Assembly (NCBI GenBank): GCA_964019425.1
Contig: OZ025787.1
Location: 372,001-436,000 of the forward strand
Direction of reading: 5' to 3'
Source: Flectonema sp. DT1601
Lineage: Eukaryota > Euglenozoa > Diplonemea > Diplonemida > Diplonemidae
Length of the DNA stretch: 64,000 nucleotides
Below the pieces are notes generated by a model, which was not told the DNA's origin, ran no database searches, and saw only the letters and a program-made list of their open reading frames with translations. Position 1 is the first letter of the stretch. Every line of letters begins with the position of its first letter. The position numbers and the translations under genes were made by a program. Below are positions 12,066 to 23,877 of the stretch, in pieces.

Positions 12066-12441
12066 GTTTTTTAAACTTTATAATAAAGCTGCAGGGAGAA
12101 ACGAACATAAGGGATGGTCCTCAAATGAACAAACAAATGAAACAATTAAACACCAAAAGGAATAAAACTGAAAACACGTTTTATTCCTCAAACATGCTTC
12201 ATTCATCTAAATACCAACAAGTTCAAAAAGTCCCACCGCACGAAGATAAAAAATACCAACCGATCGGTATCTCCGTCATCCTTTTTCACCACCACCACCG
12301 CCGACCATTCAACTTGGTATTCAGGTTCCCGAATTCACCTGTGAGAGGGAAATGAAATAGAGTAAACCAACAGCAATACCATTCGTTAAAACAATAAAAA
12401 GTAAACTAAGAAGGTTCAGAAGGTTCAGAAGGTTCAGAAGG

Positions 12442-12851
12442 TTAAGAGTAAAAGTGTGTATCATTAATATCAGCATGACCGCTCCCCGCAGAAGCTGGAT
12501 TTCTACCGACTAACGGCCGGTGTAGCACTCTGACAAGAAAGCTAAAAAGGCCAAATGCTCGCGCGAAGCACACCGATGCCTTTGCAAATTCACAAAAAAA
12601 AAAAAAAAAAAGAAAGGGGAACAACGAACCTCTGCTTCACGTTTCTCTGATCCCTCGTTGGAAGTGCTGTTCAACGACACAACCGGGCTGGAAGCGAGGG
12701 TTTTGGAGTCCGCAATCTGAAAGTTAACTTGGTTGAGATTGATGTTGAAATCGATGTTGAACCGAAACTTGAGTTTCAAACTCCCATCTGTCCGTCAAAT
12801 CCTTGAACAGATACCATACAACTCGGATTCGGTCTTGGCGTTAGAATTGTC
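12442..12851 (-). pseudogene. secreted small-protein family, copy 6 (type B, 5' end lost)
   Basis: Type B exon 2 begins at 12851, still preceded by ACAG, but what lies upstream is the 3' part of copy 7 and not a signal-peptide exon. Exon 2 has a TGA where copy 4 has TAA, and is otherwise open to STSNEGSEKREAE. After a likely T-rich intron comes ASVCFARAFGLFSFLVRVLH ending HADINDTHFYS. The missing exon 1 suggests unequal crossing over between type A and type B genes. Confidence 0.45.
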
Positions 12852-13538
12852 CTGTCCACGCTGGAACACACTTGACACATGAAACCCGAAGGCGACAATG
12901 AACACCCTTCACAAGCAGATACCAATGCGGAGAGCACTGCATCCACTGACTCAGAAACCACAGTTTCAATTACGGTTCTGGTTGTCTCCTCCAAATCAGC
13001 ATGACCGCTCCCCGCAGAAGCTGGATTTCCACCGACTAACAGCCGGTGTAGCACTCTCACAAGAAAGCCAAAAAGGCCAAATTCCCCCGCGAGGCACACC
13101 GATGCCTTTGCAAATTCACAAAAAAAAAGAAGGGTGGAAAACAAACCACCGCCTTCCATTCTCTCCGATCCCTCGTCGGAAGTGTCGTTCAACCACAATA
13201 CCTCGAAGGATACAATGCCGAGCATGTTGCGTCGCTCAGCATCGTCCACGGCCTTCGAGAGTATGTGTGTTTCACTCCGACACTCCAACCGAAAATCGAC
13301 GAATTACCAATGGTGTGTTGTTCGATCTCGTTCGTGGCGTTGGCATGATCCTGTTTTTAGTTGAATTTGTTGGTAACTTGTTTTTTTCAAAGAAAATAAT
13401 GAAGCTGCTTACAAAATAAGATAATAAATGAAATAAGAAACATACTTCATATTTTACCACGAAAGTGGCATTTTCTTCTCCTTTGACGCATACCAACAAA
13501 ATGCTGAGCATTACTGCAGCAACGAAAAAACTGTTCAT
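12852..13538 (-). CDS. secreted small-protein family, copy 7 (type A, altered)
   Basis: Exon 1 is 13446-13538 (MNSFFVAAVMLSILLVCVKG, then EENATFVVKYE); the intron is 13351-13445. Exon 2 starts at 13350 and carries a small insertion (NEIEQHTIGNSSIFGWSV) and a two-base loss near 13277 relative to copy 2, which shifts the frame. A downstream frame from 13288 still reads SETHILSKAVDDAERRNMLG and continues into copy 6. Probably a decaying copy. Confidence 0.35.
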
Positions 13539-13752
13539 GTTTTTTTTAACTTTATAATAAAGCTGCAGGGAGAAACGAACATAAGGGATGGTCCTCAAAT
13601 GAACAAACAAAAGAAACAATTAAACACCAAAAGGAACAAAACTGAAAACACGTTTTATTCTTCAAACATGCTTCATTCATCTAAATACCAACAAGTTCAA
13701 AAAGTCCCACCGCACGAAGATAAAAAATACCAACCGATCGGTATCTCCGTGT

Positions 13753-14140
13753 GGCTGGTAATAAAATAGAAAAGCTGTGAAGATTATTTCAAACAATTCA
13801 TTCCACCACCCTACTCTGTTAACCCTGTTAGTTCGGATTAAACACAACGTCTGGTCCTAGTGACCTATGAACAAGATCGAATTAGTGTCCTGACTTATTT
13901 GCATAGTTCTCTTCTCTTATTTTACGCACATGTTGACATTTTAACCTTTAAGTTGAGGATATATTATTTTAAGCGCTGTTTTAGTAGCCATTTCCAGTCT
14001 TCCTTATCAACAAAAAGATGAAAATGAGGAAGAGTTTTATTTTGCTTTTTTTTTTGTTTTGTTTTTTTTAATAAAAGTAATTGATTAAAGCTAAACTTGT
14101 TTCAATACCCATCCGAGACAAGACAGAGAGCAGATGAAAC
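13753..14140. other. intergenic, no gene seen
   Basis: The tandem region ends abruptly at 13752, inside a copy of the upstream block. The rest is AT-rich unique sequence. The stretch next to 14141 is the 3' flank of the first RPL5 and has a T/A-rich tract (14040-14075) that could hold its poly(A) signal. Confidence 0.5.
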
Positions 14141-15091
14141 CTACGGTTTACGGTTCTCCATTCCGAGTCTTCTTCTGACGGCATCAACCTTTTGGTTGGC
14201 ACGGTACTTTCTCTGGGCCAAGTTGTATGGTCTGTTGGCCTTGAGTTTGTAGCTACGTGGCTTCTTCTCGGACGCCTTCTGCTTTCTGGCGGCGGTGACC
14301 TGAGTTGGGTTTCTGGCCTTAGGGTTCTTTCTGATCTCCTCGTGAACCTTAACGTACATCTCTTCCAAGTCGTCAACGTCTTCAATACCGACAGCGATGT
14401 ATCTGGAGAAGTGGCACTTGTACTTGTCAGGGTCCTCTTCCTTCATCTCCTCCATCCACTCACCAACGTGAGCTCCCATGATACGACTGCGATGAGTCTC
14501 AGCATCAAGGGATCCGTTCGATGGGTTGTATCCAGGGAACCTCTTGTCACTGTGAGGAACGTTGAGTCCACCGTCAACAGCTCCCTTCAAACATGCGAAA
14601 ACTCTGTTTCCGATGGTTGGGCGGGCAAGACCAATGTCAAGGAAGGCCTTGAATGGACGGCTTCCATCCTTCTCTCTCTTGTACTTCTTCTCATCGAACT
14701 GGAAGTGTTCGCCATCACATTCCTTGACACCTTCGTACTTCTTCTCCAATCCCTTGAGGGTGAGGATACGACGGGCAAGAAGGAGACCAGTTGCGTAGCA
14801 AGCGGCGTAGTTGGCGTATCCGATCTTCACACCGTAGTCCTTAAGTTCCCATGAGTAGGCAGACGCGTGGGTACGGTCTCCCTTCAACTCAGCAGAGACA
14901 ATCTGACAAGTGGCGTGTCTGTTACTGATACGGGCAACCAAACGGTACTTGGCGGCCTGGTACTTGTTCTTGGCTTGGGTGACCAACAAACGGCGCTGAA
15001 GGTAGTCAGTCTTTCCCTCACGTCTACGACGATACTTGACCTGGTACCTCTTAAAGTACGCGTTGTTCTTCTGAACCTTGACGAATGGCAT
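14141..15091 (-). CDS. RPL5: 60S ribosomal protein L5 (uL18), copy 1
   Basis: An uninterrupted 316-residue frame starting [20 protein letters not shown], the typical eukaryotic L5 N-terminus. Family landmarks follow: [80 protein letters not shown], and a basic C-terminal tail. The protein binds 5S rRNA and is assembled into the central protuberance of the large subunit with L11. It is somewhat longer than the 297 or so residues usual in animals and fungi, the extra length lying towards the C-terminus. No introns. It lies 268 bp downstream of a second copy whose protein is identical. Confidence 0.97.
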   Translation of the reverse strand: MPFVKVQKNNAYFKRYQVKYRRRREGKTDYLQRRLLVTQAKNKYQAAKYRLVARISNRHATCQIVSAELKGDRTHASAYSWELKDYGVKIGYANYAACYATGLLLARRILTLKGLEKKYEGVKECDGEHFQFDEKKYKREKDGSRPFKAFLDIGLARPTIGNRVFACLKGAVDGGLNVPHSDKRFPGYNPSNGSLDAETHRSRIMGAHVGEWMEEMKEEDPDKYKCHFSRYIAVGIEDVDDLEEMYVKVHEEIRKNPKARNPTQVTAARKQKASEKKPRSYKLKANRPYNLAQRKYRANQKVDAVRRRLGMENRKP

Positions 15092-15359
15092 ATTGATTAA
15101 TCAACTGAAAGGGTTTGAGAGAAACGTTAAACAAATCCGACCACGAGACTGACATACTTAACGAACGACGTCTTCTGATGTTTTTCTTTTTTTTTTTAGT
15201 GAAGACCCGCTCGAAAACAAGAGCAGAGGAATTCCAAATAAATAAAACACAACAACACAAACAGATGGCAGCACTAGTTCGTAGTACTGGTAGGCGCCGG
15301 TTGTCGTGAGAGATACTTTAGAATTCAATCTGTTGAATGTTTCGAAGACATCAGAAGCT
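15092..15359 (-). promoter_or_regulatory. intergenic between the RPL5 copies
   Basis: This 268 bp holds the 5' flank of copy 1 and the 3' flank of copy 2. It has a poly(T) run at 15180-15200 and no similarity to the 5' flank of copy 2 (16311 on), so the two genes have different promoters despite identical products. Confidence 0.5.
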
Positions 15360-16310
15360 CTACGGTTTACGGTTCTCCATTCCGAGTCTTCTTCTGACGG
15401 CATCAACCTTTTGGTTGGCACGGTACTTTCTCTGGGCCAAGTTGTATGGTCTGTTGGCCTTGAGTTTGTAGCTACGTGGCTTCTTCTCGGACGCCTTCTG
15501 CTTTCTGGCGGCGGTGACCTGAGTTGGGTTTCTGGCCTTAGGGTTCTTTCTGATCTCCTCGTGAACCTTAACGTACATCTCTTCCAAGTCGTCAACGTCT
15601 TCAATACCGACAGCGATGTATCTGGAGAAGTGGCACTTGTACTTGTCAGGGTCCTCTTCCTTCATCTCCTCCATCCACTCACCAACGTGAGCTCCCATGA
15701 TACGACTGCGATGAGTCTCAGCATCAAGGGATCCGTTCGATGGGTTGTATCCAGGGAATCTCTTGTCACTGTGAGGAACGTTGAGTCCACCGTCAACAGC
15801 TCCCTTCAAACATGCGAAAACTCTGTTTCCGATGGTTGGGCGGGCAAGACCAATGTCAAGGAAGGCCTTGAATGGACGGCTTCCATCCTTCTCTCTCTTG
15901 TACTTCTTCTCATCGAACTGGAAGTGTTCGCCATCACATTCCTTGACACCTTCGTACTTCTTCTCCAATCCCTTGAGGGTGAGGATACGACGGGCAAGAA
16001 GGAGACCAGTTGCGTAGCAAGCGGCGTAGTTGGCGTATCCGATCTTCACACCGTAGTCCTTAAGTTCCCATGAGTAGGCAGACGCGTGGGTACGGTCTCC
16101 CTTCAACTCAGCAGAGACAATCTGACAAGTGGCGTGTCTGTTACTGATACGGGCAACCAAACGGTACTTGGCGGCCTGGTACTTGTTCTTGGCTTGGGTG
16201 ACCAACAAACGGCGCTGAAGGTAGTCAGTCTTTCCCTCACGTCTACGACGATACTTGACCTGGTACCTCTTAAAGTACGCGTTGTTCTTCTGAACCTTGA
16301 CGAATGGCAT
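15360..16310 (-). CDS. RPL5: 60S ribosomal protein L5 (uL18), copy 2
   Basis: The same 316-residue protein as copy 1, offset 1219 bp. By eye I find one base difference over 951 bp (AGG to AGA arginine, near 15760). Identity begins at the stop codon and ends at the ATG; both flanks are unrelated. Same role as copy 1: a 5S rRNA-binding large-subunit protein. Tandem duplicates of ribosomal genes are common, but silent sites identical to the exact edges of the coding region are not. Confidence 0.97.
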   Translation of the reverse strand: MPFVKVQKNNAYFKRYQVKYRRRREGKTDYLQRRLLVTQAKNKYQAAKYRLVARISNRHATCQIVSAELKGDRTHASAYSWELKDYGVKIGYANYAACYATGLLLARRILTLKGLEKKYEGVKECDGEHFQFDEKKYKREKDGSRPFKAFLDIGLARPTIGNRVFACLKGAVDGGLNVPHSDKRFPGYNPSNGSLDAETHRSRIMGAHVGEWMEEMKEEDPDKYKCHFSRYIAVGIEDVDDLEEMYVKVHEEIRKNPKARNPTQVTAARKQKASEKKPRSYKLKANRPYNLAQRKYRANQKVDAVRRRLGMENRKP

Positions 16311-16941
16311 TGTTGTGGTCTAAGCCTAATTGAATAAGAAAAGTCGCATACAAATATACTTCGTATAAAACAAAAGAAGAAATAACCCTGCAGAACACAA
16401 GTAGATTTAGCTTAAACAGGTAACTCAAACACAAACTGGACAAACAAACGCTGGTGACACTCGCGAGGAAGTTGTCTTCATTTTTTTTTTTTTCTTTTTT
16501 TTTTCCGGTTTTTTTTTTTAACTGATCACAATACTTTTTCTTTCCAAAAAAAAACTTACCTGGACTCAGAAGCAAAACAGCTAAATGAAGACTCTGAAAT
16601 ATCTCAGAAATATGAGTAAACAAGCTGGGTTCAAACTAGGTAGGTTTTGTGAACCAGAACTCAAGTCGCCTTGGTTTGAATTGTACCTCCTTGTAAAGGT
16701 CAGCAGGTAATAAAAAAAGACCGACCAGAATTAAGAAGAGAAATGTGCGGTTCCGGGAAAAGGGTTGCCGGTGGTTCTCTCCCGTTGATTGGAAGGAAAA
16801 GTAAATAAAATGAATTTAAAATAAAAATAGAAGGGAGACGTCTTGCTAAGAAGACGAACAAGAGAAGTAGCGTCTCTTTAAAAATGATGAACCCGATGAG
16901 TAATTCGATTATTTGATACATGTTGTTTATGATTTAACTCC
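16311..16941. other. intergenic, no gene seen
   Basis: 5' flank of RPL5 copy 2 and 3' flank of HSP60. It contains T-rich tracts (16480-16520) and no supported coding region; the short minus-strand frames are low-complexity. Confidence 0.5.
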
Positions 16942-18666
<1,725 letters not shown>

Positions 18667-19964
18667 TTAATTATTTGTTGTGAGGAATATCGACCTACAG
18701 TAAAGAGAAATATCTGTCAGTCAAGAAGCTCAAAACACGTTGCGTATTGCACCCTTACTAGTAAACATTGTACTGATTGATGTCATGTCTGGATTGCAGT
18801 AATGAAGTACACAAACAAAAATAAATAATTCCCAACAACTGAAGCGACGAATATTTTGCCGACAACGAGTTTGTCAGACTGGGGAGGACGGAAATGAGAT
18901 GCGAGAGGTTTTTTTTTTTCTTTTCACAGGGGGGAACCGTTCATCTGGTTGAGGTACTTTTTCTTTTTACTCTCCCTTCTTAATTTTTTTCTCCTCCCAT
19001 GGCAAGACCTCAATGGAGAACCTGCTCGGAGGAGAAAAATGAACGAAAGGCCGAAAAAAAACCAAACAAAAGGAAACAATAAAAGAGAGATAAGATAATA
19101 TCGGGAGAAACATAATTAAATACAACAGAGAGGTACGTGACAAAGATTGGCCTTTTGTCCAGTCAACTAAAGCTAAGCTATCTCTTCCAATGGAGTCAAG
19201 CAAAGCCCCGTCCGTCCGAACCGTAGCGCTGTCTTGTCAAGAAGCACCAAACTATGTAATTTCTTTTTTCTTTTTTTTTTTCTTTTCTTTTCTTTTTTTT
19301 TTTTTTTGCCCTTGTGGAGCTACCTTTTTTTGTTGCTGTGGTTGTTCTTCCTCTGTATGCTGTTCACTCCCGCTTTTTTTTTTTTTTTTTTTCCGTCTCT
19401 TTCTCGTTTTCAACAATACACTGTGGGAAGCCCACTTGTTATGCCCCGCCTTTCATTTGTGCGCACTTCGCTCTTCTTCGAGCGATTCCGCTAAAATACA
19501 AATAACAAATAACGGATTAAAGATTATCAACAAGAGATTTAGTAGAAACGAGAAAGTCAGGGGAGGAACAAAAGAAGAGGTTAATTAAGCACAAACAGAA
19601 GGGAGTATAATTAACTTAATTAATAACGATACTGTTATATCACACCGTGTAGGATGGGGTGAGGTGAACTATTAAAAATCATAAAATAAATATGGTGGGG
19701 GAGTAGGTATTATTATTTTTTCCTTTTTTTTTTTTTTTTTTTTTTTTCCTTTTCTTTTTTCTTTTTCTTTTTCTTCCTCTTATTTTTTATTTTTTTTTTT
19801 TTTTTTTTTTTCCCCTTTGAAGCTTGCTGTTCTGTTGAACGCATCACTCAACAACAACAAAAAAAAAAAAAAAAAGAAGAAAAAAAAATACTGACACCAG
19901 TGACGGAAGAAAAAAAATGAAAACATACAGCAAAAAAATGGTACAAAAAGTAACCAACAAGTCA
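18667..19964. other. intergenic with long homopolymer tracts
   Basis: 5' flank of HSP60 and 3' flank of the transporter. It holds several T-rich tracts (18910, 19265-19310, 19375-19393, 19720-19812) and an A-rich tract at 19860-19890. The reading frames here are mostly poly-Phe translations of T runs. No gene seen. Confidence 0.6.
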
Positions 19965-21458
19965 CTACGATGAAGAAGGTGATTTTACACTTTCACCGGC
20001 AGTAGAAACGCGATCTTCTTGGACCTTGCCCCATTGAAATGATTTCGAAAACGCAGATGCACCGTGTTCGGTGTTGTCCAATCCGTATAGCTCAGTCCAT
20101 TCAGGAACACGTAAGCTGCCTGTTAATTTAAGGATAAAAAAGACGAGTAATGAAAGAGTGAATGACCACACAGCGATCAAAAGCCCGCCCAACAGCTGGG
20201 TTCCAAATTGTTTTCCATTTCCTCCGTAGAATGCACCTGTCATATCATCCATTACTGTAGAATCACCATAAGCTGCTTTAATGTTTTGTTCTGTTGCGAA
20301 GAGTCCAGTAGCTGCCAATCCCCAGAAACCACAAAATCCATGTACAGCTGAAGCCTCTAAAACATCATCAATACCAAGACGTGCTACTAATCCAGAGGAT
20401 CCGAAGTAAATTACACCTCCGATACCTCCACAGATAAGAGCTGCGTATGGTTCGATAGTGGAGCAACCAGCGGTGACTGAAACTAGACCGGCGAGGATTC
20501 CATTGAAAATAGGATCGAGTAACAGTCGGTGTTCTGCGTCAAATGCGACAGTCATGAATAGAGATCCCAATCCACCTCCAGCTGCACCTAGTACGGTTGT
20601 TACCCCAACTTTGCCTGCTACTCTGGCTGCTCCTCCAGAAAGTTTGAGGGTTGAACCACAGTTGAATCCAAACCATCCAAACCAAAGGATTAGTGTACCG
20701 AGAGTCATTAGAGTCTTGTCGTGAGGAGCGAATTTAGTTTCAAGAGCGTGACGTTCTTCAGAAGTAGAAACTTCTTTGAGCAATTTCTGGTTTTCAAGCC
20801 ATCCAATGCGAGGTCCTACAACAAAAGCACCGGCAAGAGCACTGAATCCACCTACCATGTGAACTACACCGGAACCGGCAAAGTCGAGAACACCGACATT
20901 AAGACGAGCGTACTTTGTGTTAAATGGCGACAAGAATCCTTCCGTTGACCACATCCAATGAACTACGACTGGGTAGACAAATCCACACAACAGCAAAGAA
21001 TAGATGAAGTAAGCAAAGATGTAGCATCTTTCGGCAATTGCACCTGATACAATGGTCACAGCGGTTGCGCAAAATGCCCATTGGAATATAAAAGAGTGAT
21101 ATTCGTCCATTACGTTACCGTCAGATGTCAAAAAGAAATCCCCGTTTCCAATAAATCCATTTGGAGAGTCGTTGACGCCGTCTTCGTCAATTCCGTAGGC
21201 GAATCCCCATCCGCAAGCCCACCAAACAATTGCAGCCAGGACCGGATCAAATGCGTTTTTGAACAAAATATTTGAAACGTTCATACGACGTACTGTCCCT
21301 GCCTCCAACATTGCAAAGCCTGCTTGCATAAAAAATACCAAAACAGTTGCCAACAACACCCAGAAGATGTCGTACGAAGATTCCATACCAGTGAGTGAAG
21401 TAGTTGCCTGCTCAACGAAAGGCTGCAGACACTCAACGGTTGTACACTGATCGGCCAT
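19965..21458 (-). CDS. AMT1: ammonium transporter (AMT/MEP/Rh family)
   Basis: 497 residues, no introns. About eleven membrane segments are visible from residue 30 to about 450, with an extracellular N-terminus rich in Cys as in AMT1 proteins. Family marks: MQAGFAMLEAG, FQWAFCATAVTIVSGAIAER, the signature DFAGSGVVHMVGG holding the first pore histidine (about H200), and AVHGFCGFWG holding the second (about H373). The cytosolic tail has the conserved ELYGLDNTEHG, which in plants couples the subunits of the trimer. It imports ammonium across the plasma membrane. The tail ends in a Ser-rich stretch that could be phosphorylated (inference). The symbol is assigned by family only. Confidence 0.93.
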   Translation of the reverse strand: MADQCTTVECLQPFVEQATTSLTGMESSYDIFWVLLATVLVFFMQAGFAMLEAGTVRRMNVSNILFKNAFDPVLAAIVWWACGWGFAYGIDEDGVNDSPNGFIGNGDFFLTSDGNVMDEYHSFIFQWAFCATAVTIVSGAIAERCYIFAYFIYSLLLCGFVYPVVVHWMWSTEGFLSPFNTKYARLNVGVLDFAGSGVVHMVGGFSALAGAFVVGPRIGWLENQKLLKEVSTSEERHALETKFAPHDKTLMTLGTLILWFGWFGFNCGSTLKLSGGAARVAGKVGVTTVLGAAGGGLGSLFMTVAFDAEHRLLLDPIFNGILAGLVSVTAGCSTIEPYAALICGGIGGVIYFGSSGLVARLGIDDVLEASAVHGFCGFWGLAATGLFATEQNIKAAYGDSTVMDDMTGAFYGGNGKQFGTQLLGGLLIAVWSFTLSLLVFFILKLTGSLRVPEWTELYGLDNTEHGASAFSKSFQWGKVQEDRVSTAGESVKSPSSS

Positions 21459-21692
21459 TGTTATAAGTGTCTAGTGGTTAAAAGAGAGTTCGTTTATTTT
21501 ATTACTAAGACTACAGAGGTATTTTCACTTTCACAAGCAATTTGTTTGTTCTGTTTAAAAAATAAGTTTAATAATTTACTACTCGCAAAGATTTATTAAT
21601 TTCGTTCACACTGGTTAAGACTGCAGGAAAAAACTGTTAATTTTTTTTAGATTTAAAAAAAGGAAAAAAAAGAATGCTTTAAAGAAATGCTG
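21459..21692. other. short intergenic
   Basis: AT-rich 234 bp holding the 5' flank of the transporter and the 3' flank of the next gene. Nothing else seen. Confidence 0.5.
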
Positions 21693-22898
21693 CTACAGCT
21701 CAGAGAGCTCAGGGCTCTCATAGGAGTCGCCCATTACTTGTTTTAGATAGGACTCTGCTTTATCAACGAGTTTATCAATAGCAGCGTGTAGGGCGGTTTG
21801 AATATTAACGTTCATCTCTGTGACTGTCGGGTTAGCAATGGTTGTACAGGACTCATCCTTCGGAAGCTTCTCCAGGTGCTGTTCAAATAGCTGTCTCATT
21901 AAATCAAACCCTCCTAGTATTATTTCATCATCAGTAGTCTCAGAGAAGTTGATATCGGTGAGTTTTGCGATTTCGGATTCAGTTTTTGCAATTTGATAAG
22001 CTGCCGCAATTCGAATACAAATTTCAAGTTGAGAATCATATCCTCCTTCACGAGTTACAAGTGACACAGCGCTATCACCACAGCCGTGAGTACCCAGAGC
22101 GGCTTTCGCCTGATCTGGTAGATTACTCCATGTCAACTCTAAGGGAACAGCTGCAAAGTTTGGATCGACTAATCCAAAAATAGCTGCAGATCTAAATAAA
22201 GAATATTGCGGAGTCCTAAACAGAAGAGTTCCTTTTTTAACATCTTTTGAAATCTTAAACGTGACTCGGTACTGCTCTCCCTCCTGAGGCAGAAACACAC
22301 CACCTGGCTCAATAGTATCCGTATAGGAAGGACTTAACAATTCAATGACAGGAAAGATCGCTGTGCTGTTAGCAAATCCGTACACAAGACCAGCAGATTG
22401 TGTAACAAATAAAATTGCTTGCTTTGCAGTAGCTGGAGAGCATAGGTTTGTATTAGTAGCTAACTTAACAAAATGATCAACACGGTGTTTTAAAGCAGCT
22501 ATATGATGTGGTATGTCAGAGTAGAAACACTGATGCATATTTTCAGGAATGTCTAAACCAGAGGATAATTCGACTGAATTTAATATTGCAGGAGGTCTTA
22601 ACACAATATCAACAGCGAGGGCTATTTCGGAATTATCTTTTACATTGCTGTCAAGATCTATCATTTCGTTGATGAAATCCTGCGCTTCCATCGAAATGTC
22701 ATTAGCCAGACGAACCCCTTTTAGTGACATCGACAAAATTTCAGTTCCTCCCTTGAGATCTTCAGTCACAAGAAGAGCTCTCTCATCCACATCTATCTTA
22801 ACCCCATTCAGTTCAACGCCAACCTTCGCTACCTCTTCATCATAACCCGCTAGTACTGTAGTAGTCGTTGCAGCTACAACTGCAAGTGCACGCAACAT
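21693..22898 (-). CDS. secreted or ER-lumen protein with degenerate SET/LSMT-like domain
   Basis: 401 residues. The start MLRALAVVAATTTTVLAG is a signal peptide. GVKIDVDERALLVTEDLKGG resembles the opening strand of SET domains (G-x-G-L-x-A-x-x-D-I-x-x-G-E). Later, FPVIELLSPS sits where SETD3/LSMT proteins have PFADMLNHS; EGEQYRVTFKISKDVKKGTL then RTPQYSLFRSAAIFGLVDPN sit where they have the YG-x-x-x-N-x-x-LL-x-x-YGF stretch. The C-terminal half is helical, like the LSMT substrate-binding domain. The NH(S/C) motif and the catalytic tyrosine context look lost, so it may be an inactive member. The family call is inference from pattern; the signal peptide and open frame are seen directly. Confidence 0.45.
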   Translation of the reverse strand: MLRALAVVAATTTTVLAGYDEEVAKVGVELNGVKIDVDERALLVTEDLKGGTEILSMSLKGVRLANDISMEAQDFINEMIDLDSNVKDNSEIALAVDIVLRPPAILNSVELSSGLDIPENMHQCFYSDIPHHIAALKHRVDHFVKLATNTNLCSPATAKQAILFVTQSAGLVYGFANSTAIFPVIELLSPSYTDTIEPGGVFLPQEGEQYRVTFKISKDVKKGTLLFRTPQYSLFRSAAIFGLVDPNFAAVPLELTWSNLPDQAKAALGTHGCGDSAVSLVTREGGYDSQLEICIRIAAAYQIAKTESEIAKLTDINFSETTDDEIILGGFDLMRQLFEQHLEKLPKDESCTTIANPTVTEMNVNIQTALHAAIDKLVDKAESYLKQVMGDSYESPELSEL

Positions 22899-23569
22899 AT
22901 TTATTCTGATAAAGGGTAACTTTTACTGTAAGTAACTATGAAGATTTCAAGGTTGGGTAATTTATGCTCTTTTCAGAATACCCAACTGTAAGGTCATGTA
23001 CATAGGCCAAACAGTGAACTCGGTGATGGAAAGAACGCAATGGCAATAGGCGAAGAAGTAGTCACGCGATGGAAGAGGAAACGGGAACAAGTTGATGCTA
23101 CTTTAGCACAAAAAAGTCCCTCCCGACTATTTCACTAGAAAAAACACCGAACAACTACTACGATGATGCTTAGGATATTTACAGAGCAGCTGCATCCAGA
23201 GAACTGCGTTCATAAATAGCTTTGGTAAACTCCTCAACTCAAGATGGTATTGACTTAGCTCGCAGTATAACACTTCGTCCTGTTCGGTTGCTTACTCATT
23301 TGGTCTTTCTGCTGAGTATTAAACCTTTCACAAGTGTAGGTTGTCCTTTAGTGAGTTCGGTGATTGGCTGGAAGACAGCTTCGATATGGGGCGAAACTGC
23401 AGCGTTAAAAATATCACAGTTTACTCTACTGGAAGGAGGAGAAGTTATGATAGGCTGGCTCCAGACACCAAGGGAAAGAGCATCTTGGGACACATGCCAT
23501 CAGATGGCAATAGGTATTTATGGCACCCGCCCAATATTTCCGGGATAGTTACCCAAGAAATATTAAGAA
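22899..23569. other. intergenic with unassigned short frames
   Basis: Unique sequence. At 23296-23493 (minus) and 23222-23548 (plus) two frames overlap in opposite directions; the minus one (NAAVSPHIEAVFQPITELTK) looks slightly more protein-like. Neither is recognised and both may be debris. Confidence 0.3.
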
Positions 23570-23715
23570 AAAGAATTGGCTTTATCCTAAACTATACAGA
23601 AAATAGTAATGTAACACTGTAATGTTTTGTTTGTGCACGAAACTGTGAACCGACTTAAACTGAGGTTTCGTGTGCTGCTAACATTATTTTTCGTTCTTAC
23701 AATACTTGTTAAATT
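23570..23715 (+). repeat. direct repeat, left copy
   Basis: From AAAAAGAATTGGCTTTA through TTTTGTTTGTGCACGAAAC and CCGACTTAAACTGA to TTCTTACAATACTTGTTAAA. The stretch 24957-25115 repeats it in the same direction with small gaps. The pair encloses about 1.24 kb that contains the capsid-like frame. Confidence 0.8.
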
Positions 23716-23877
23716 CAAAAAGAAATTATAAAATATTACTTATTACACCCACTTAATATTCACATCACTGATATCTACTAAACCATTAACCAATACACAG
23801 GACAAAACGTCAGAGTCAAACAATCACGACTGTGTTTGCAAAGTATGGTGCGCAATACATGCACAATTGTCTAGTAA

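Noticed and set aside
15306-16073. Plus-strand frame of 255 codons opposite RPL5 (and 220 codons opposite the other copy)
   Set aside because: Antisense shadow of a conserved ribosomal gene with strong codon bias; the translation is not protein-like and identity tracks RPL5.
19234-19494. Phe-rich frames near the transporter
   Set aside because: Poly(T) artefacts.
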